64,000 bases of DNA from Loktanella sp. Alg231-35 (lineage in GTDB: Bacteria; Pseudomonadota; Alphaproteobacteria; Rhodobacterales; Rhodobacteraceae): assembly GCF_900143545.1 (NCBI RefSeq), contig NZ_FREV01000010.1:1-64000 (forward strand), given 5' to 3'. Made by a program: the position numbers and the translations under genes. This document shows, one piece after another, positions 41,210-50,095 of this stretch (its first letter is position 1; each line of letters opens with the position of its first letter). Under the pieces are notes generated by a model. That model saw nothing but the letters and a program-made list of their open reading frames with translations. It did not search any database and was not told the DNA's origin.

Positions 41210-41245
41210 TTGACAGTAAAGCAGCTCCACCCTATTTACTGTCAA
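41210..41245. promoter_or_regulatory. Probable TetR operator
   Basis: Perfect 11-bp inverted repeat TTGACAGTAAA and TTTACTGTCAA with a 14-base spacer, followed by a third half-site GACGGTAAA. It lies about 50 bases before the TetR gene and is the natural autoregulatory operator. Confidence 0.6.
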
Positions 41246-41297
41246 CTTCGACGGTAAATTTGGATCGTGCTTTTTTGAGCACATGAAGGCAGACAAC

Positions 41298-41885
41298 ATG
41301 GCAGGACGCCCAACAAATCGAGACGAACGGTATCTGCAGGTGATGCAGGCCCTTGTGCGCTGTGTCGCGCGTTTCGGACTGGAGGGTGCGACTTTGACCC
41401 AGATCGCAAAGGAGGCGGGGCTGACCCGCCCCTTGATCCGGCATCATCTGGGCAACCGCGAGGAAATGATCGGGTACCTGACAGAATTCGTGATCTCTCG
41501 CTTTTCGGAACAAAACACCACCATGATAAGTGCCCTGCCAAAGCAGGAGCGGTCAACAGCACTTGTCCAGATGCTGTTTTCAGAGAGTGCCGTGTCAGCC
41601 CCTGACATGGTGCTAGCCTTTGCATCACTTACGGCGCGCGCCACAGATGATGCGGACCTCCGAGCAAAATGCAGAACATCGCTTTTGTCATTTGAAGATG
41701 CCATCGCAAAGATCCTGCGAGACGACCACCCTTCCGTCGACGATATCAGGATAGACGCGACAGCACATGGGATCGCGGCACTCTATTTTAACGTCACCTC
41801 ACTCGCACCGCTTGCTATGCCTGAGAACAGGAAATCTCTGGCCAGTCTTGTTGCGCACAACCTCCTTGAAGATTTGAAAGATTAA
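41298..41885 (+). CDS. TetR-family repressor
   Basis: A 195-residue regulator with a TetR helix-turn-helix (VARFGLEGATLTQIAKEAGL followed by TRPLIRHHLGNREEM, residues 22-57) and an all-helical ligand domain. ATG 41298 is chosen because GAAGGC precedes it; ATG 41283 is possible. It heads the Rieske oxygenase gene group, with the next gene 2 bases after its stop, so the operon would be self-regulated and induced by the oxygenase substrate. Confidence 0.85.
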   Translation: MAGRPTNRDERYLQVMQALVRCVARFGLEGATLTQIAKEAGLTRPLIRHHLGNREEMIGYLTEFVISRFSEQNTTMISALPKQERSTALVQMLFSESAVSAPDMVLAFASLTARATDDADLRAKCRTSLLSFEDAIAKILRDDHPSVDDIRIDATAHGIAALYFNVTSLAPLAMPENRKSLASLVAHNLLEDLKD

Positions 41886-41887
41886 AC

Positions 41888-42139
41888 ATGAACCAGTCAC
41901 GGATTCTAAACTACATCACCTTCGCCGCCCTGATGATCGCCACAGCGCTTGGCTATCAAGCTCTGTGGGGACTTTTGTTCCTCTATTGGACGATCCCGAA
42001 CTTTTATTCCGGCCACGCATTCCTTGTGTCCGATGTCACACGTGATGACGATCCAATCCTGTTTTGGTTGATCCAGGTCGCTTGGGTGGTTCTAGGACTG
42101 ATGCTGGTGGCGATCGATTTCATTCCCGTAGGAGGTTAA
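41888..42139 (+). CDS. Small membrane protein before the Rieske oxygenase
   Basis: An 83-residue protein with two membrane segments (about residues 12-34 and 58-77) and a short acidic periplasmic or cytosolic loop (VSDVTRDDDPI). It lies between the TetR gene and the Rieske gene, with 2- and 3-base gaps. A second membrane protein ends the same operon. They might form a transporter or membrane anchor, but no family is recognised. Confidence 0.6.
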   Translation: MNQSRILNYITFAALMIATALGYQALWGLLFLYWTIPNFYSGHAFLVSDVTRDDDPILFWLIQVAWVVLGLMLVAIDFIPVGG

Positions 42140-42142
42140 ATC

Positions 42143-43297
42143 ATGACACGCAAACTGCACTTGTTGCCTGTTGAGGCTTACACTTCGCGAGACTGGTTTG
42201 ACCGCGAAATGCGCGACATCTTTTCGAAGACTTGGCGCTATGCGGGGTTCATGGAAGATGTTAGCGAACCGGGTCAGTACATCACCGTTCAAGCCGGGCT
42301 GAACAACATCTTTATCGTCATGGGCCGTGACCGCCGCTTGCGCGCCTTTCACAACATTTGTCGCCATCGGGGTACGCAATTGATCCGCGCCGTCGGCAAG
42401 ACGCAAAAGGCGCTGACCTGTCCCTACCATGACTGGACTTACGATCTGGAAGGCAATCTAATCTCCATCCCGGAAGAAGAGGAAGAATTTGGCAAAGTCG
42501 ACAAATCTTGTTTGGGTCTGAAACCGGCGCGTGTCGATATCTGGAAGTCGATGATCTTTGTGCATCCAGATCCGGATGCACCTTCCATCGCCGAATGGTT
42601 TGGACCCGTTGAGCCGCATATCGGCCCGCATGTACCCGAGGAACTGGTTGAGTATGAAGACCTGAACACCAGCTACGAGATCAAGGCGAATTGGAAGATC
42701 GTCGTCGAAAACTACATTGACGTCTATCACCTGAGCCACCTGCATTCGAGCACCCTGCAGATGTATGATCACAAGGCGGGGAAATTCCACTGGGAAGGTC
42801 CCCACTACATGTTTTGGGAGCCGCCGGTTGACGCGTTTCTGAAAGATCAGGAAAGCAAGCTGATCGCACCACGCGTCATTCCCAAGGACATGAATGGTGC
42901 TTGGGTACCGATGCTGTTCCCCGGTATCGGACTGGCAGGATCTGAGGAAGGTTGGAACATATTTATTATTGAGCCTTTGGGTCCTGAATTGACACGGGTT
43001 TCAAATCGCGGACGGGTGTCAAACAGCTCCGGTTGGGAATTCACCAAGCAATCGATGAAATCCTCGATGTTCTGGACCAAGTTCGGCCTCAGCGGAAAAT
43101 ACGAGGCCCATGATGCCATGAGCGAAGACGACCCGATGGTCGCGGGCGATTTCACGGGAGAAGACATCTACGCCTGCGAACAACAGCAGAAGTCTCTGAA
43201 ATCCCCATACTTCGAAACCGGACCTGCCGCCGTTGGGGAAAGTCAGGTCGTTGAGCACCAGAGGGTTATTCTTGAATGGTTGGGAGATGATGAATGA
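42143..43297 (+). CDS. Rieske non-heme iron oxygenase, alpha subunit
   Basis: A 384-residue terminal oxygenase. The Rieske [2Fe-2S] site is CRHRGTQL then CPYHDWTY near residues 73-95 (Cys-X-His ... Cys-X2-His). The catalytic iron site is ENYIDVYHLSHLHSS near residues 190-204, with two His; an Asp is expected downstream. Such enzymes hydroxylate or demethylate aromatic acids, betaines or carnitine. GGAGG precedes the ATG, and the reductase follows with ATGA overlap. The TTT importer and lyase nearby suggest a carboxylate substrate, but this is inference. Confidence 0.9.
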   Translation: MTRKLHLLPVEAYTSRDWFDREMRDIFSKTWRYAGFMEDVSEPGQYITVQAGLNNIFIVMGRDRRLRAFHNICRHRGTQLIRAVGKTQKALTCPYHDWTYDLEGNLISIPEEEEEFGKVDKSCLGLKPARVDIWKSMIFVHPDPDAPSIAEWFGPVEPHIGPHVPEELVEYEDLNTSYEIKANWKIVVENYIDVYHLSHLHSSTLQMYDHKAGKFHWEGPHYMFWEPPVDAFLKDQESKLIAPRVIPKDMNGAWVPMLFPGIGLAGSEEGWNIFIIEPLGPELTRVSNRGRVSNSSGWEFTKQSMKSSMFWTKFGLSGKYEAHDAMSEDDPMVAGDFTGEDIYACEQQQKSLKSPYFETGPAAVGESQVVEHQRVILEWLGDDE

Positions 43298-44358
43298 GCC
43301 AGCGCAATTTCCACCCCCTTACTATTCTGGGCACCCGCGAAGAGATCGGCGGCATGGCCAAGACGGTCATGTTTGACGTGCCTGACGCCTTGCGCGAGAC
43401 CTTTGCTTGGCGCGCGGGGCAACACCTCTCTTTCCGCTTTCTGATCAACGGCGAGGAGCAACGCCGGAGCTATTCGATTTCGTCCTCTCCCTTCACGGGT
43501 GATCCACTGCGGATCACCGTGAAGCGGGTTAAGGGTGGCGTGGTCAGCAACCACATCAATGACACAGGACAAAAAGGCGACGTGATCGACGTGATGCCCC
43601 CTTTCGGCAGTTTCTGCCTTGATCCGGGCGAAAATACGCGGCGGACGCACTACTTCTTTGGCGCGGGTTCGGGCATAACACCACTTTACGCGATGCTCAG
43701 CTCGGTCATGGCGGCAGAGCCGAATTCGTTTGCCCATTTGGCTTATGGCAACAACAACGAAAAATCCGTTCTGCTGCTGGATGAGTTGAACACCGTCTGG
43801 GAAACAAATCCCGAACGAATGTCGATCCATCACGTGTTCTCTAAACCAGGCTTTTGGTCCAGCGCCGATTATTGGCGTAAGGGCATTGTGGACAAACCGG
43901 TCATCGAAGCACTGATCGCCGAAAATCCCCCCTATGCGCAGGATGCTCAATACTACGTCTGCGGTCCCGGCGGGATGAATGCTGCGGTCAAGGCAGTCTT
44001 GATGTCACTCGATGTCCCTGCAGGGCGTATCCACATGGAAAGCTATGGCGGCGTTGGCGAAGTGGACACGAGTGTCGAGGGGATCGCCGCGACGGCCTCC
44101 GTCACATTGGGCGGCAAACAACATGTGGTCGACATAGCAAAGGGGCAGACCGTACTGGAAGCGGCAAAGGTTGCAGGATTGAAACCACCGTTTTCCTGTC
44201 AATCCGGTGTCTGCGGGGCTTGCCGCGCAACTTTGGCAGACGGCACTGTACACATGCTCGCTCGAATGGCGTTGGAGGACCGCGACATTTCCAAGGGCGC
44301 GATCCTTACATGCCAGTCTTTAGCCACGAGCGAGAAATTGACTGTTAAATATGACTAG
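43294..44358 (+). CDS. Ferredoxin-NAD(P)H reductase partner of the oxygenase (PaaE/GbcB type)
   Basis: A 354-residue electron-transfer flavoprotein. Residues 1-100 bind FAD (RRSYSISSSPF), residues 105-230 bind NAD(P)H (FGAGSGITPLYAML and YYVCGPGGMN), and residues 265-354 form a plant-type [2Fe-2S] ferredoxin (CQSGVCGACRATL and a last Cys in ILTCQSL). This FAD-NAD-ferredoxin order is that of class IB/PaaE-like reductases that feed a Rieske oxygenase. It overlaps the oxygenase gene by 4 bases. Confidence 0.9.
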   Translation: MSQRNFHPLTILGTREEIGGMAKTVMFDVPDALRETFAWRAGQHLSFRFLINGEEQRRSYSISSSPFTGDPLRITVKRVKGGVVSNHINDTGQKGDVIDVMPPFGSFCLDPGENTRRTHYFFGAGSGITPLYAMLSSVMAAEPNSFAHLAYGNNNEKSVLLLDELNTVWETNPERMSIHHVFSKPGFWSSADYWRKGIVDKPVIEALIAENPPYAQDAQYYVCGPGGMNAAVKAVLMSLDVPAGRIHMESYGGVGEVDTSVEGIAATASVTLGGKQHVVDIAKGQTVLEAAKVAGLKPPFSCQSGVCGACRATLADGTVHMLARMALEDRDISKGAILTCQSLATSEKLTVKYD

Positions 44359-44896
44359 TTCGTTCAATGGTAAAGAGGCAGGTGCATTCTTTGTGGTCAC
44401 TATCGCGCTTGCGCTTGGATCTTGGCCCGTCAGCTTTGCCTTGGGCGCCTACGGAGAAGTCTTTTACACGAGCGTTCTGACCATTTGGGTTGCCTCACTT
44501 GCCGCGCTCTTCGCGGGCGCCGTGATCGGGAAAACGACAGAAGGCGAAGCCTATTTCACATGGTGGGGGTTGCTATTGCTGCTGATCCCTACCCTTTCTC
44601 TTAGCAGCGGATACTGGTCACAAAGCGCGCCCGTTATTGCTAGTTTGGCGGAATGGGGAATTCTGCTTTCCTTGCCCTATATCGCTTACATTCTTCTGAC
44701 TGTTTCGACCCAGGAAGCCTTTGATATCCAGGACAAACGTCTAATCTTTTGGGTGGTTGTTGGGTTTTTAGGATTGAATACGCTGTCCTACGCTGCTGGA
44801 GTGTTCAACTACACCTTTCTGACCTGCGATGATTTCATCGTTGCTGGCGATCAGGCTCCAAACAACTGTTGGAGCCTTGAGCCCAAGACTGAGTAA
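44351..44896 (+). CDS. Five-segment membrane protein closing the oxygenase operon
   Basis: A 181-residue hydrophobic protein with about five membrane segments and a Cys-containing C-terminus (FLTCDDFIV, NNCWSLEP). It overlaps the reductase stop by 8 bases, so it belongs to the same transcript. I recognise no family. A role in export of a product or in tethering the oxygenase complex is possible but unsupported. Confidence 0.6.
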   Translation: MTSSFNGKEAGAFFVVTIALALGSWPVSFALGAYGEVFYTSVLTIWVASLAALFAGAVIGKTTEGEAYFTWWGLLLLLIPTLSLSSGYWSQSAPVIASLAEWGILLSLPYIAYILLTVSTQEAFDIQDKRLIFWVVVGFLGLNTLSYAAGVFNYTFLTCDDFIVAGDQAPNNCWSLEPKTE

Positions 44897-45238
44897 GTAA
44901 TATCCGATCACTGCCGGTCAGTCGACTTGCAGTCTCTAACATTTTGAGCTCAACGCTGCTGTAGAAAGTGTTAGATGACACCGGAAGCTGCGAGAAGATG
45001 AACGACATCAACCAACCCCCAATTTTCGTGTACGTCGATTCACTCGAAGATTCTCCGCGCGAATTCGAGTCCAACACACAAGATAGTCGTCGCTAAAAGC
45101 CGCACCAGTCTGCGGTTCCTAAACCTCCACAGCGCCAACAGCGGCACGGGAAGTTGGGACCAAATCAACAATTTTCTTGATCAGGAAGTCATAGGTCACG
45201 CCAATCACCTCGCCCGGACGGCCAGTTTCAACTCGTGA
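44897..45238. other. Gene-free stretch; possible decayed C-terminus on the minus strand
   Basis: No intact gene. On the minus strand, about 45112-45205, a frame reads GVTYDFLIKKIVDLVPTSR and stops, looking like the end of a protein whose start may be the ORF at 45239-45481 after a frameshift. Otherwise nothing is visible. Confidence 0.3.
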
Positions 45239-45481
45239 TTAAGTCTGACTGCGAGCGCCCCCGAATAGATCAGTGACCACCAGGTAAACGGTCGCTCCCG
45301 ATGCTAAATGCGGAAAGACCCGCCCACCAAGTGAGCCGTCGGCATACTGGCGTTGATCTGAAATGGTGCCGCAAAGGCCGCAAGTCCAAAAAATCACGAG
45401 TAAGACGCCAACAGCAGCTGATGAATTCAGACGGCCTGCAATGATCGCCCGTGACGTTTGTTCCTTTGACCTTCCGTTCAT
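45239..45481 (-). CDS. Short membrane protein, possibly a broken TctB
   Basis: An 80-residue frame starting 9 bases after the CoA-transferase stop. A membrane segment (residues 20-40) is followed by GSLGGRVFPHLASGATVYLVV, which resembles the GP-x-FP-x-L-x-G motif and second membrane helix of TctB subunits. It ends early, and a TctB-sized gene would be about 150 codons. It is most likely a truncated tctB belonging with the orphan tctC at 47810-48766. An independent small gene is possible. Confidence 0.35.
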   Translation of the reverse strand: MNGRSKEQTSRAIIAGRLNSSAAVGVLLVIFWTCGLCGTISDQRQYADGSLGGRVFPHLASGATVYLVVTDLFGGARSQT

Positions 45482-45490
45482 CTGGTCGCT

Positions 45491-46669
45491 TTAAACCGTA
45501 CCTTGATCTTTCAGCTTGGCAATGTCCTCTGGGGACAGACCTATCGATCCAAGGATATCTTCGGTATGTTGCCCTTTGTCAGGTGCCGACTGTCGCAGTT
45601 CGCCAAGACCTTCTGAGAACAGAACCGGATAACGCACCTGGAATGAGGTACCATCGCCTGTCTGGTCGGGCAGATCATGGAACATATCCCGAGCCTGCAT
45701 ATGTGGGTCTTCGAACAGGCGCAGGTCCTCGATCACGGGTGCCCAAGGCAGATCGGTCGGGTCAAAAATCAGTTCCCATTCGGCCAGGGTCTTTGATGCA
45801 AAGACCCGGCACAGCAGCGCGTGGGTTTCCTGTTTGGCAGCGTTTCGCTTTCGGTTTGTCGCAAAGCGCTCGTCAGACAATTCGGGAAATTCGTCTTTTA
45901 ACAATTCCGCAAGGGAGATCCAAAACTTGTTCTCGAACAGGCCGATGGCAATGTTTTGGCCGTCTTTGGTCGGATAAGTATCATTGTCTGGCATTACAAA
46001 CGGCATCTTGTCAGGATCGCCGCCACAGACTTCATGCGCGATGCGCACCAAGGGCGCGGTCCAAGCCGTAATCGCATCCAGAATGGCGACGTCCAGATAC
46101 TGGCCCTTCCCGCTTTGTTTTGAACTGGCAATCGCAATGCTCATCGATAAAGCTGCGTACATGGCCCCAGCATAATCGCTGAGACGAACGTTCGGGCGCG
46201 AAATCCGGGCATTCACCTGAGATGGAACGCCAAAATATCCTGAAAGCGCAAGGAAATCGATGTCGTGGCCGGCGCGTTTGGCATAAGGACCGGTTTGGCC
46301 GAACCCGCTGAGCGAGCAATAGACGATGTTGGGGTTGATCTCGCGCACCTGTTCCCACGAAAACCCCAGCCGTTCCATCACTCCGGGTCGGAAGCTTTCG
46401 ACGATTGCGTCGGCGCTTTTGATCAATGTGGTGAAGAGTGCTTTGCCTTCGTCAGATTTGAGGTTCAGGGTCAGGGATTTCTTGTTGCGATTGAGGCGGG
46501 CGAACATGTCCTTGCCCAAATGTCGCCCAGTGTCACCCTCGACCGGTTCTTCGATCTTGATAACTTCCGCGCCAAGATCGGCGAGAAGTTGCGTTGCCAT
46601 CGGACCAGGCAAAAGCCGGGACAGATCCAAAATTCGTACATCGTTCAGAAAAGACCAAGTATTTGCCAT
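45491..46669 (-). CDS. CaiB/BaiF-family (type III) CoA-transferase
   Basis: A 392-residue enzyme that moves CoA between carboxylic acids. The N-terminus VRILDLSRLLPGPMATQLLADLGAEVIKIE is typical for the family, and the catalytic Asp is probably D165 in VRLSDYAGAMY. The length matches formyl-CoA and succinyl-CoA:acid transferases. ATG 46669 follows GGGGG. It is divergent from a LysR gene, which probably controls it. It offers a second way, beside the AMP-forming ligase at 51319, to activate an acid. Confidence 0.88.
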   Translation of the reverse strand: MANTWSFLNDVRILDLSRLLPGPMATQLLADLGAEVIKIEEPVEGDTGRHLGKDMFARLNRNKKSLTLNLKSDEGKALFTTLIKSADAIVESFRPGVMERLGFSWEQVREINPNIVYCSLSGFGQTGPYAKRAGHDIDFLALSGYFGVPSQVNARISRPNVRLSDYAGAMYAALSMSIAIASSKQSGKGQYLDVAILDAITAWTAPLVRIAHEVCGGDPDKMPFVMPDNDTYPTKDGQNIAIGLFENKFWISLAELLKDEFPELSDERFATNRKRNAAKQETHALLCRVFASKTLAEWELIFDPTDLPWAPVIEDLRLFEDPHMQARDMFHDLPDQTGDGTSFQVRYPVLFSEGLGELRQSAPDKGQHTEDILGSIGLSPEDIAKLKDQGTV

Positions 46670-46795
46670 GTGTACCCCCATCGTCAGCACAACCTATACT
46701 GCGACCTCAATCAATCGTAAAATATGACTTTGTTGTCTTAGCGATAGGAAAACTATATGAGTTGGGCATCTGGGTAACTGCACTGAGGAGCAGCC

Positions 46796-47743
46796 ATGAA
46801 TTCAAGGCAACTCCAGTACTTTGCCGCAATCGTTGAGTGCGCCAGTATCACCAAGGCGGCGCGAAAGCTGCGTATCGCCCAGCCAGCGTTGAGCCAGCAC
46901 ATTTCGAATTTGGAACATGAATTGGGCACCGATCTTTTGATCCGGTCGGCCAAGGGTGTCACGCCAACACGCTCAGGCGATGTTCTGTATCAGCATGCGC
47001 TCAAAATCCTGTCTCAGCTTCAACATGCGGCTATTGAGGTCAGCAACGAGGCGATCACACCGCATGGTCGGGTTTCGATTGTGCTTCCTCCGATGTTGGG
47101 CGAGCATATTGCGCCCCTGCTAATGTTGGAGGTGGAGCGGGACTACCCCGATATTCAATTGGATGTGAACGAGGCGCTGAGCCTGGACGGCATTCAATTC
47201 GTTCAAAGTGGGCGTGCCGATTTGGGGATTTTGTCAGGCAATTCATTTCCGCCAAAGTTGGGAACCTGGGAGCTCTATCAAGAACCGCTTTTTCTTGTGG
47301 ATTCCAAAGGAAAACACATTGAAGATGAAACTGTGACGATGGTCGACGTCCTCAAAGCACCACTTGTCCTGAGCCGGCAGCGGCATGCTATTCGCCTAAT
47401 GCTGGATTCAATTGCCGAAGAACAAGGCGTTGAATTCAATATCAAAATCCAATCTGATGCGTTTCGTCTTTACCGGGGGTACGTTCGGCGAGGACTGGCG
47501 GCAGCCGTCTGGCCCTGGCCCACGTTTTATGAGATGTGGCGCAGTGGCGATGTCCGGGCACGTCGTATAGTTGAACCAGACTTGGAGCGACAGATCTCGA
47601 TCGCGTGGTCCAATGATTTACCAATGAGTGCTGCAACAGAAGTCGTGCGGGGGATGGTGGTTCGGTTGACTGGCGACCTGCATCGCATGGGCATCATCAC
47701 AGGCGAATTGTCGGATTTGTTCACGCAAACCAGTGACGCGTAA
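46796..47743 (+). CDS. LysR-family regulator (divergent from the CoA-transferase)
   Basis: A 315-residue regulator with helix-turn-helix MNSRQLQYFAAIVECASITK then AARKLRIAQPALSQHISNLE (residues 1-40) and an effector domain. It is of the CynR/NAC-like class that starts with MNSRQLQYF. The 126-base intergenic region with the CoA-transferase contains the small dyad ATAG-N5-CTAT at 46744-46756. Its stop is followed by a shared terminator with the convergent tctC. Confidence 0.85.
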   Translation: MNSRQLQYFAAIVECASITKAARKLRIAQPALSQHISNLEHELGTDLLIRSAKGVTPTRSGDVLYQHALKILSQLQHAAIEVSNEAITPHGRVSIVLPPMLGEHIAPLLMLEVERDYPDIQLDVNEALSLDGIQFVQSGRADLGILSGNSFPPKLGTWELYQEPLFLVDSKGKHIEDETVTMVDVLKAPLVLSRQRHAIRLMLDSIAEEQGVEFNIKIQSDAFRLYRGYVRRGLAAAVWPWPTFYEMWRSGDVRARRIVEPDLERQISIAWSNDLPMSAATEVVRGMVVRLTGDLHRMGIITGELSDLFTQTSDA

Positions 47744-47751
47744 AGTCAAAA

Positions 47752-47783
47752 AAACCCACGTGCTTCTTAGGGCACATGGGTTT
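47752..47783. terminator. Bidirectional terminator
   Basis: AAACCCACGTGC and GCACATGGGTTT form a 12-bp stem with one wobble and an 8-base loop. A-runs before and T-runs after it let it serve both the LysR gene (plus) and the tctC gene (minus) that converge here. Confidence 0.8.
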
Positions 47784-47809
47784 CAGGTTTCGGTGGGTAA
47801 GAACGCGCG

Positions 47810-48766
47810 TTAGTTCGACAGGGAATTCAACAGCGGTTCCGCATCCTTCTTAAGCCCGGACAGGGCAGCTTCTGCTCCATTCGCATCCGCGAACACTGGT
47901 GCCAGACCACGGGATTTCATAACTTCTGCAAAGCCGTCTTTCGCGGTCACGCCTTCCAGAACGCTTTGGAGATACGCAACAGCCTCGACCGGCGTTCCGG
48001 CGGGCGCCATCATCACCACAGGGGATGACACGTCGGCGGACCCAATACCCAATTCAGCAAGTGTTGGCACGTCAGGATGCACTGGGTCTCTCTGGGCCGA
48101 TGTCACGGCAAGAACACGTAGATCGTCAAATCCATCTGCCTGTTGAATGCCGATAATCCCGAAATCGACTTGTGATCCCAGCAATGCGGTACGGGCTTTT
48201 GCGCCACCTTTGAAGGGGACGTCCTGTGCTGCCAATCCATTCTTATCCAGGAAACTCAGGCCCGCGACATGGAACGAGCCCCCGCGTCCGGAATGTGCCC
48301 AACGCAAGCTATCGGGCTGGCTCCGGATAGCCTCAACCAGTTGCTCGGCAGTTTCGTAAGGACTTGATGCGGGCACGATCACGGCGGATCTCAGAAGGCC
48401 AACCTGACCGATATAAGTAAAGTCGGCGAACGGATCGATATCGGTGTCTCGGGTCATTGTGGACAATATCAATGCCCCACCTGATGTGAGCATCACTGTA
48501 TAGCCATCCGGGCGTGCAGATTTGACCGTTTGCGCACCGTTCAGACCACCCGAACCACCTACGTTAGCGACGGTGATCGGAACCGGAACAGTGTCGCTTG
48601 CAGCATCTGCAACGGCACGGGCGATCGTATCGATACCGCCACCGGCACTGTAAGGCACGACAATGGCGACAGGCTTTCTGGGAAAGTCCTGAGCGAATGC
48701 AGCTGTCGCGCCGAGCGCCATCGCAACCCCAGCGATCAGCGATAGAGATGTTTTATAAAGTCCCAT
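47810..48766 (-). CDS. Orphan TctC/Bug-type binding protein
   Basis: A 318-residue solute-binding protein with a signal peptide (MGLYKTSLSLIAGVAMALGA, cut near AFAQ). It keeps AIVVPYSAGGGIDTIARAV, GGSGGLNGAQTV and the WAHSGRGGSFHV block, and is close in pattern to the TctC at 37050-38003 (same WAHSGRGG and GALILSTMTRDTDIDPF-like stretches). No tctA or intact tctB is adjacent; many proteobacteria have such orphan Bug proteins. It may share the permease at 38077-40067 or act in sensing. Confidence 0.88.
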   Translation of the reverse strand: MGLYKTSLSLIAGVAMALGATAAFAQDFPRKPVAIVVPYSAGGGIDTIARAVADAASDTVPVPITVANVGGSGGLNGAQTVKSARPDGYTVMLTSGGALILSTMTRDTDIDPFADFTYIGQVGLLRSAVIVPASSPYETAEQLVEAIRSQPDSLRWAHSGRGGSFHVAGLSFLDKNGLAAQDVPFKGGAKARTALLGSQVDFGIIGIQQADGFDDLRVLAVTSAQRDPVHPDVPTLAELGIGSADVSSPVVMMAPAGTPVEAVAYLQSVLEGVTAKDGFAEVMKSRGLAPVFADANGAEAALSGLKKDAEPLLNSLSN

Positions 48767-48889
48767 TTATTCCTCCCAAAGTGGTTTGGATAACTCAACG
48801 AAGTTTGATGTCCTTCGATACATCTTGCGTGCGTCACAAGGAAATACGATGATTATATCGCCCTCATAACATTTTCGGATAACTCAATC

Positions 48890-50095
48890 TCAAACACGCT
48901 CCAGCGCAATTGCGATGCCCTGACCGACGCCAATGCACATGGTACACAGCGCGATTTTGCCACCCGAAAAGTGCAATTGCTGCGTTGCGGTTTGGACAAG
49001 CCGGGCCCCGGACATACCCAGAGGGTGACCAAGAGCAATCGCGCCGCCGTTCGGATTTACATGCTCTGCGTCATCTGCCAACCCAAGTGCACGGGTCACG
49101 GCAAGCCCTTGGGCTGCGAAGGCTTCGTTCAGCTCGATCACATCAACCTGCCCGATATTCAAACCCAGTCGCGCCAACAGCTTTTCGGTGGCCGGGGCCG
49201 GACCAAAGCCCATGATGCGTGGGGCGACGCCTGCAGCGGCCACACCAAGCACACGCGCGCGTGGTGTCAGCCCGTGCCTTTTCACTGCAGCCTCGCTGGC
49301 CACGATGATTGCTGCCGCACCATCATTTACGCCTGATGCATTGCCGGCTGTCACACTGCCGCCTTCCCGGAACGGCGCGACTAATTTGCCCAATGCCTCG
49401 GCGGTCGTTTGTGGACGCAGATGTTCATCTTGATCCAATCGCATCGGGTCGCCGCGCCGCTGCGGCACGGAAACCGCAACGATTTCCTCCGCAAAAATCT
49501 CGCCGGATTGTGCAGCCGCCGCCCGTTGCTGTGAGCGCAAAGCAAAGGCATCCTGATCTTCCCGCGAGATACCGAAATCCTCAGCCACGTTTTCTGCGGT
49601 TTCAGGCATTGAATCTACGCCGTATTGCGCCTTCATCAACTTGTTGACGAACCGCCAGCCAATTGTGGTGTCAAAGATCTCGGCCGATCTTGAAAAGGCC
49701 TTTTCTGCTTTGGGCATCACAAAGGGTGATCGGCTCATACTTTCGACACCGCCCGCAATCATCAGATCGCAGTCGCCGGACTTGATTGCCCGTGCCGCAG
49801 TTCCTACGGCATCGATGCCGGATCCACACAACCGGTTAACTGTGCTGCCAGATACCCGGTCAGGCAATCCCGCCAGCAAGGCCGACATGCGCGCTACGTT
49901 GCGGTTGTCTTCGCCTGCTTGATTGGCACAGCCGAAAATCACATCGTCCACAGCATCCCAATCGACATCAGGGTTTCGTTCCATAAGCGCCCTGAGGGGC
50001 AAGGCGCCGAGATCATCGGTACGAATCGACGAAAGCGCGCCGCCATAGCGGCCGATTGGCGTGCGGATGGCGTCGCAGATATAGGCTTCGGTCAC
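48890..50095 (-). CDS. Acyl-CoA thiolase (acetyl-CoA / 3-oxoadipyl-CoA type)
   Basis: A 401-residue thiolase that cleaves 3-oxoacyl-CoA to acetyl-CoA and a shortened acyl-CoA. The nucleophile is Cys90 in NRLCGSGIDA, the His is in GGAIALGHPLGMSG near residue 357, and the second Cys is in LCTMCIGVGQG near residue 387. The pattern (EAYICDAIRTPIGRYGG) is most like PcaF-type thiolases. ATGA overlap joins it to the acyl-CoA dehydrogenase gene upstream on the minus strand; it ends a ligase-dehydrogenase-thiolase operon. Confidence 0.92.
   Translation of the reverse strand: MTEAYICDAIRTPIGRYGGALSSIRTDDLGALPLRALMERNPDVDWDAVDDVIFGCANQAGEDNRNVARMSALLAGLPDRVSGSTVNRLCGSGIDAVGTAARAIKSGDCDLMIAGGVESMSRSPFVMPKAEKAFSRSAEIFDTTIGWRFVNKLMKAQYGVDSMPETAENVAEDFGISREDQDAFALRSQQRAAAAQSGEIFAEEIVAVSVPQRRGDPMRLDQDEHLRPQTTAEALGKLVAPFREGGSVTAGNASGVNDGAAAIIVASEAAVKRHGLTPRARVLGVAAAGVAPRIMGFGPAPATEKLLARLGLNIGQVDVIELNEAFAAQGLAVTRALGLADDAEHVNPNGGAIALGHPLGMSGARLVQTATQQLHFSGGKIALCTMCIGVGQGIAIALERV

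Noticed and set aside
45491-46669. Oxalate or formyl-CoA metabolism
   Set aside because: The CaiB-type fold is clear, but no oxalyl-CoA decarboxylase or related gene is near, so no substrate is assigned.
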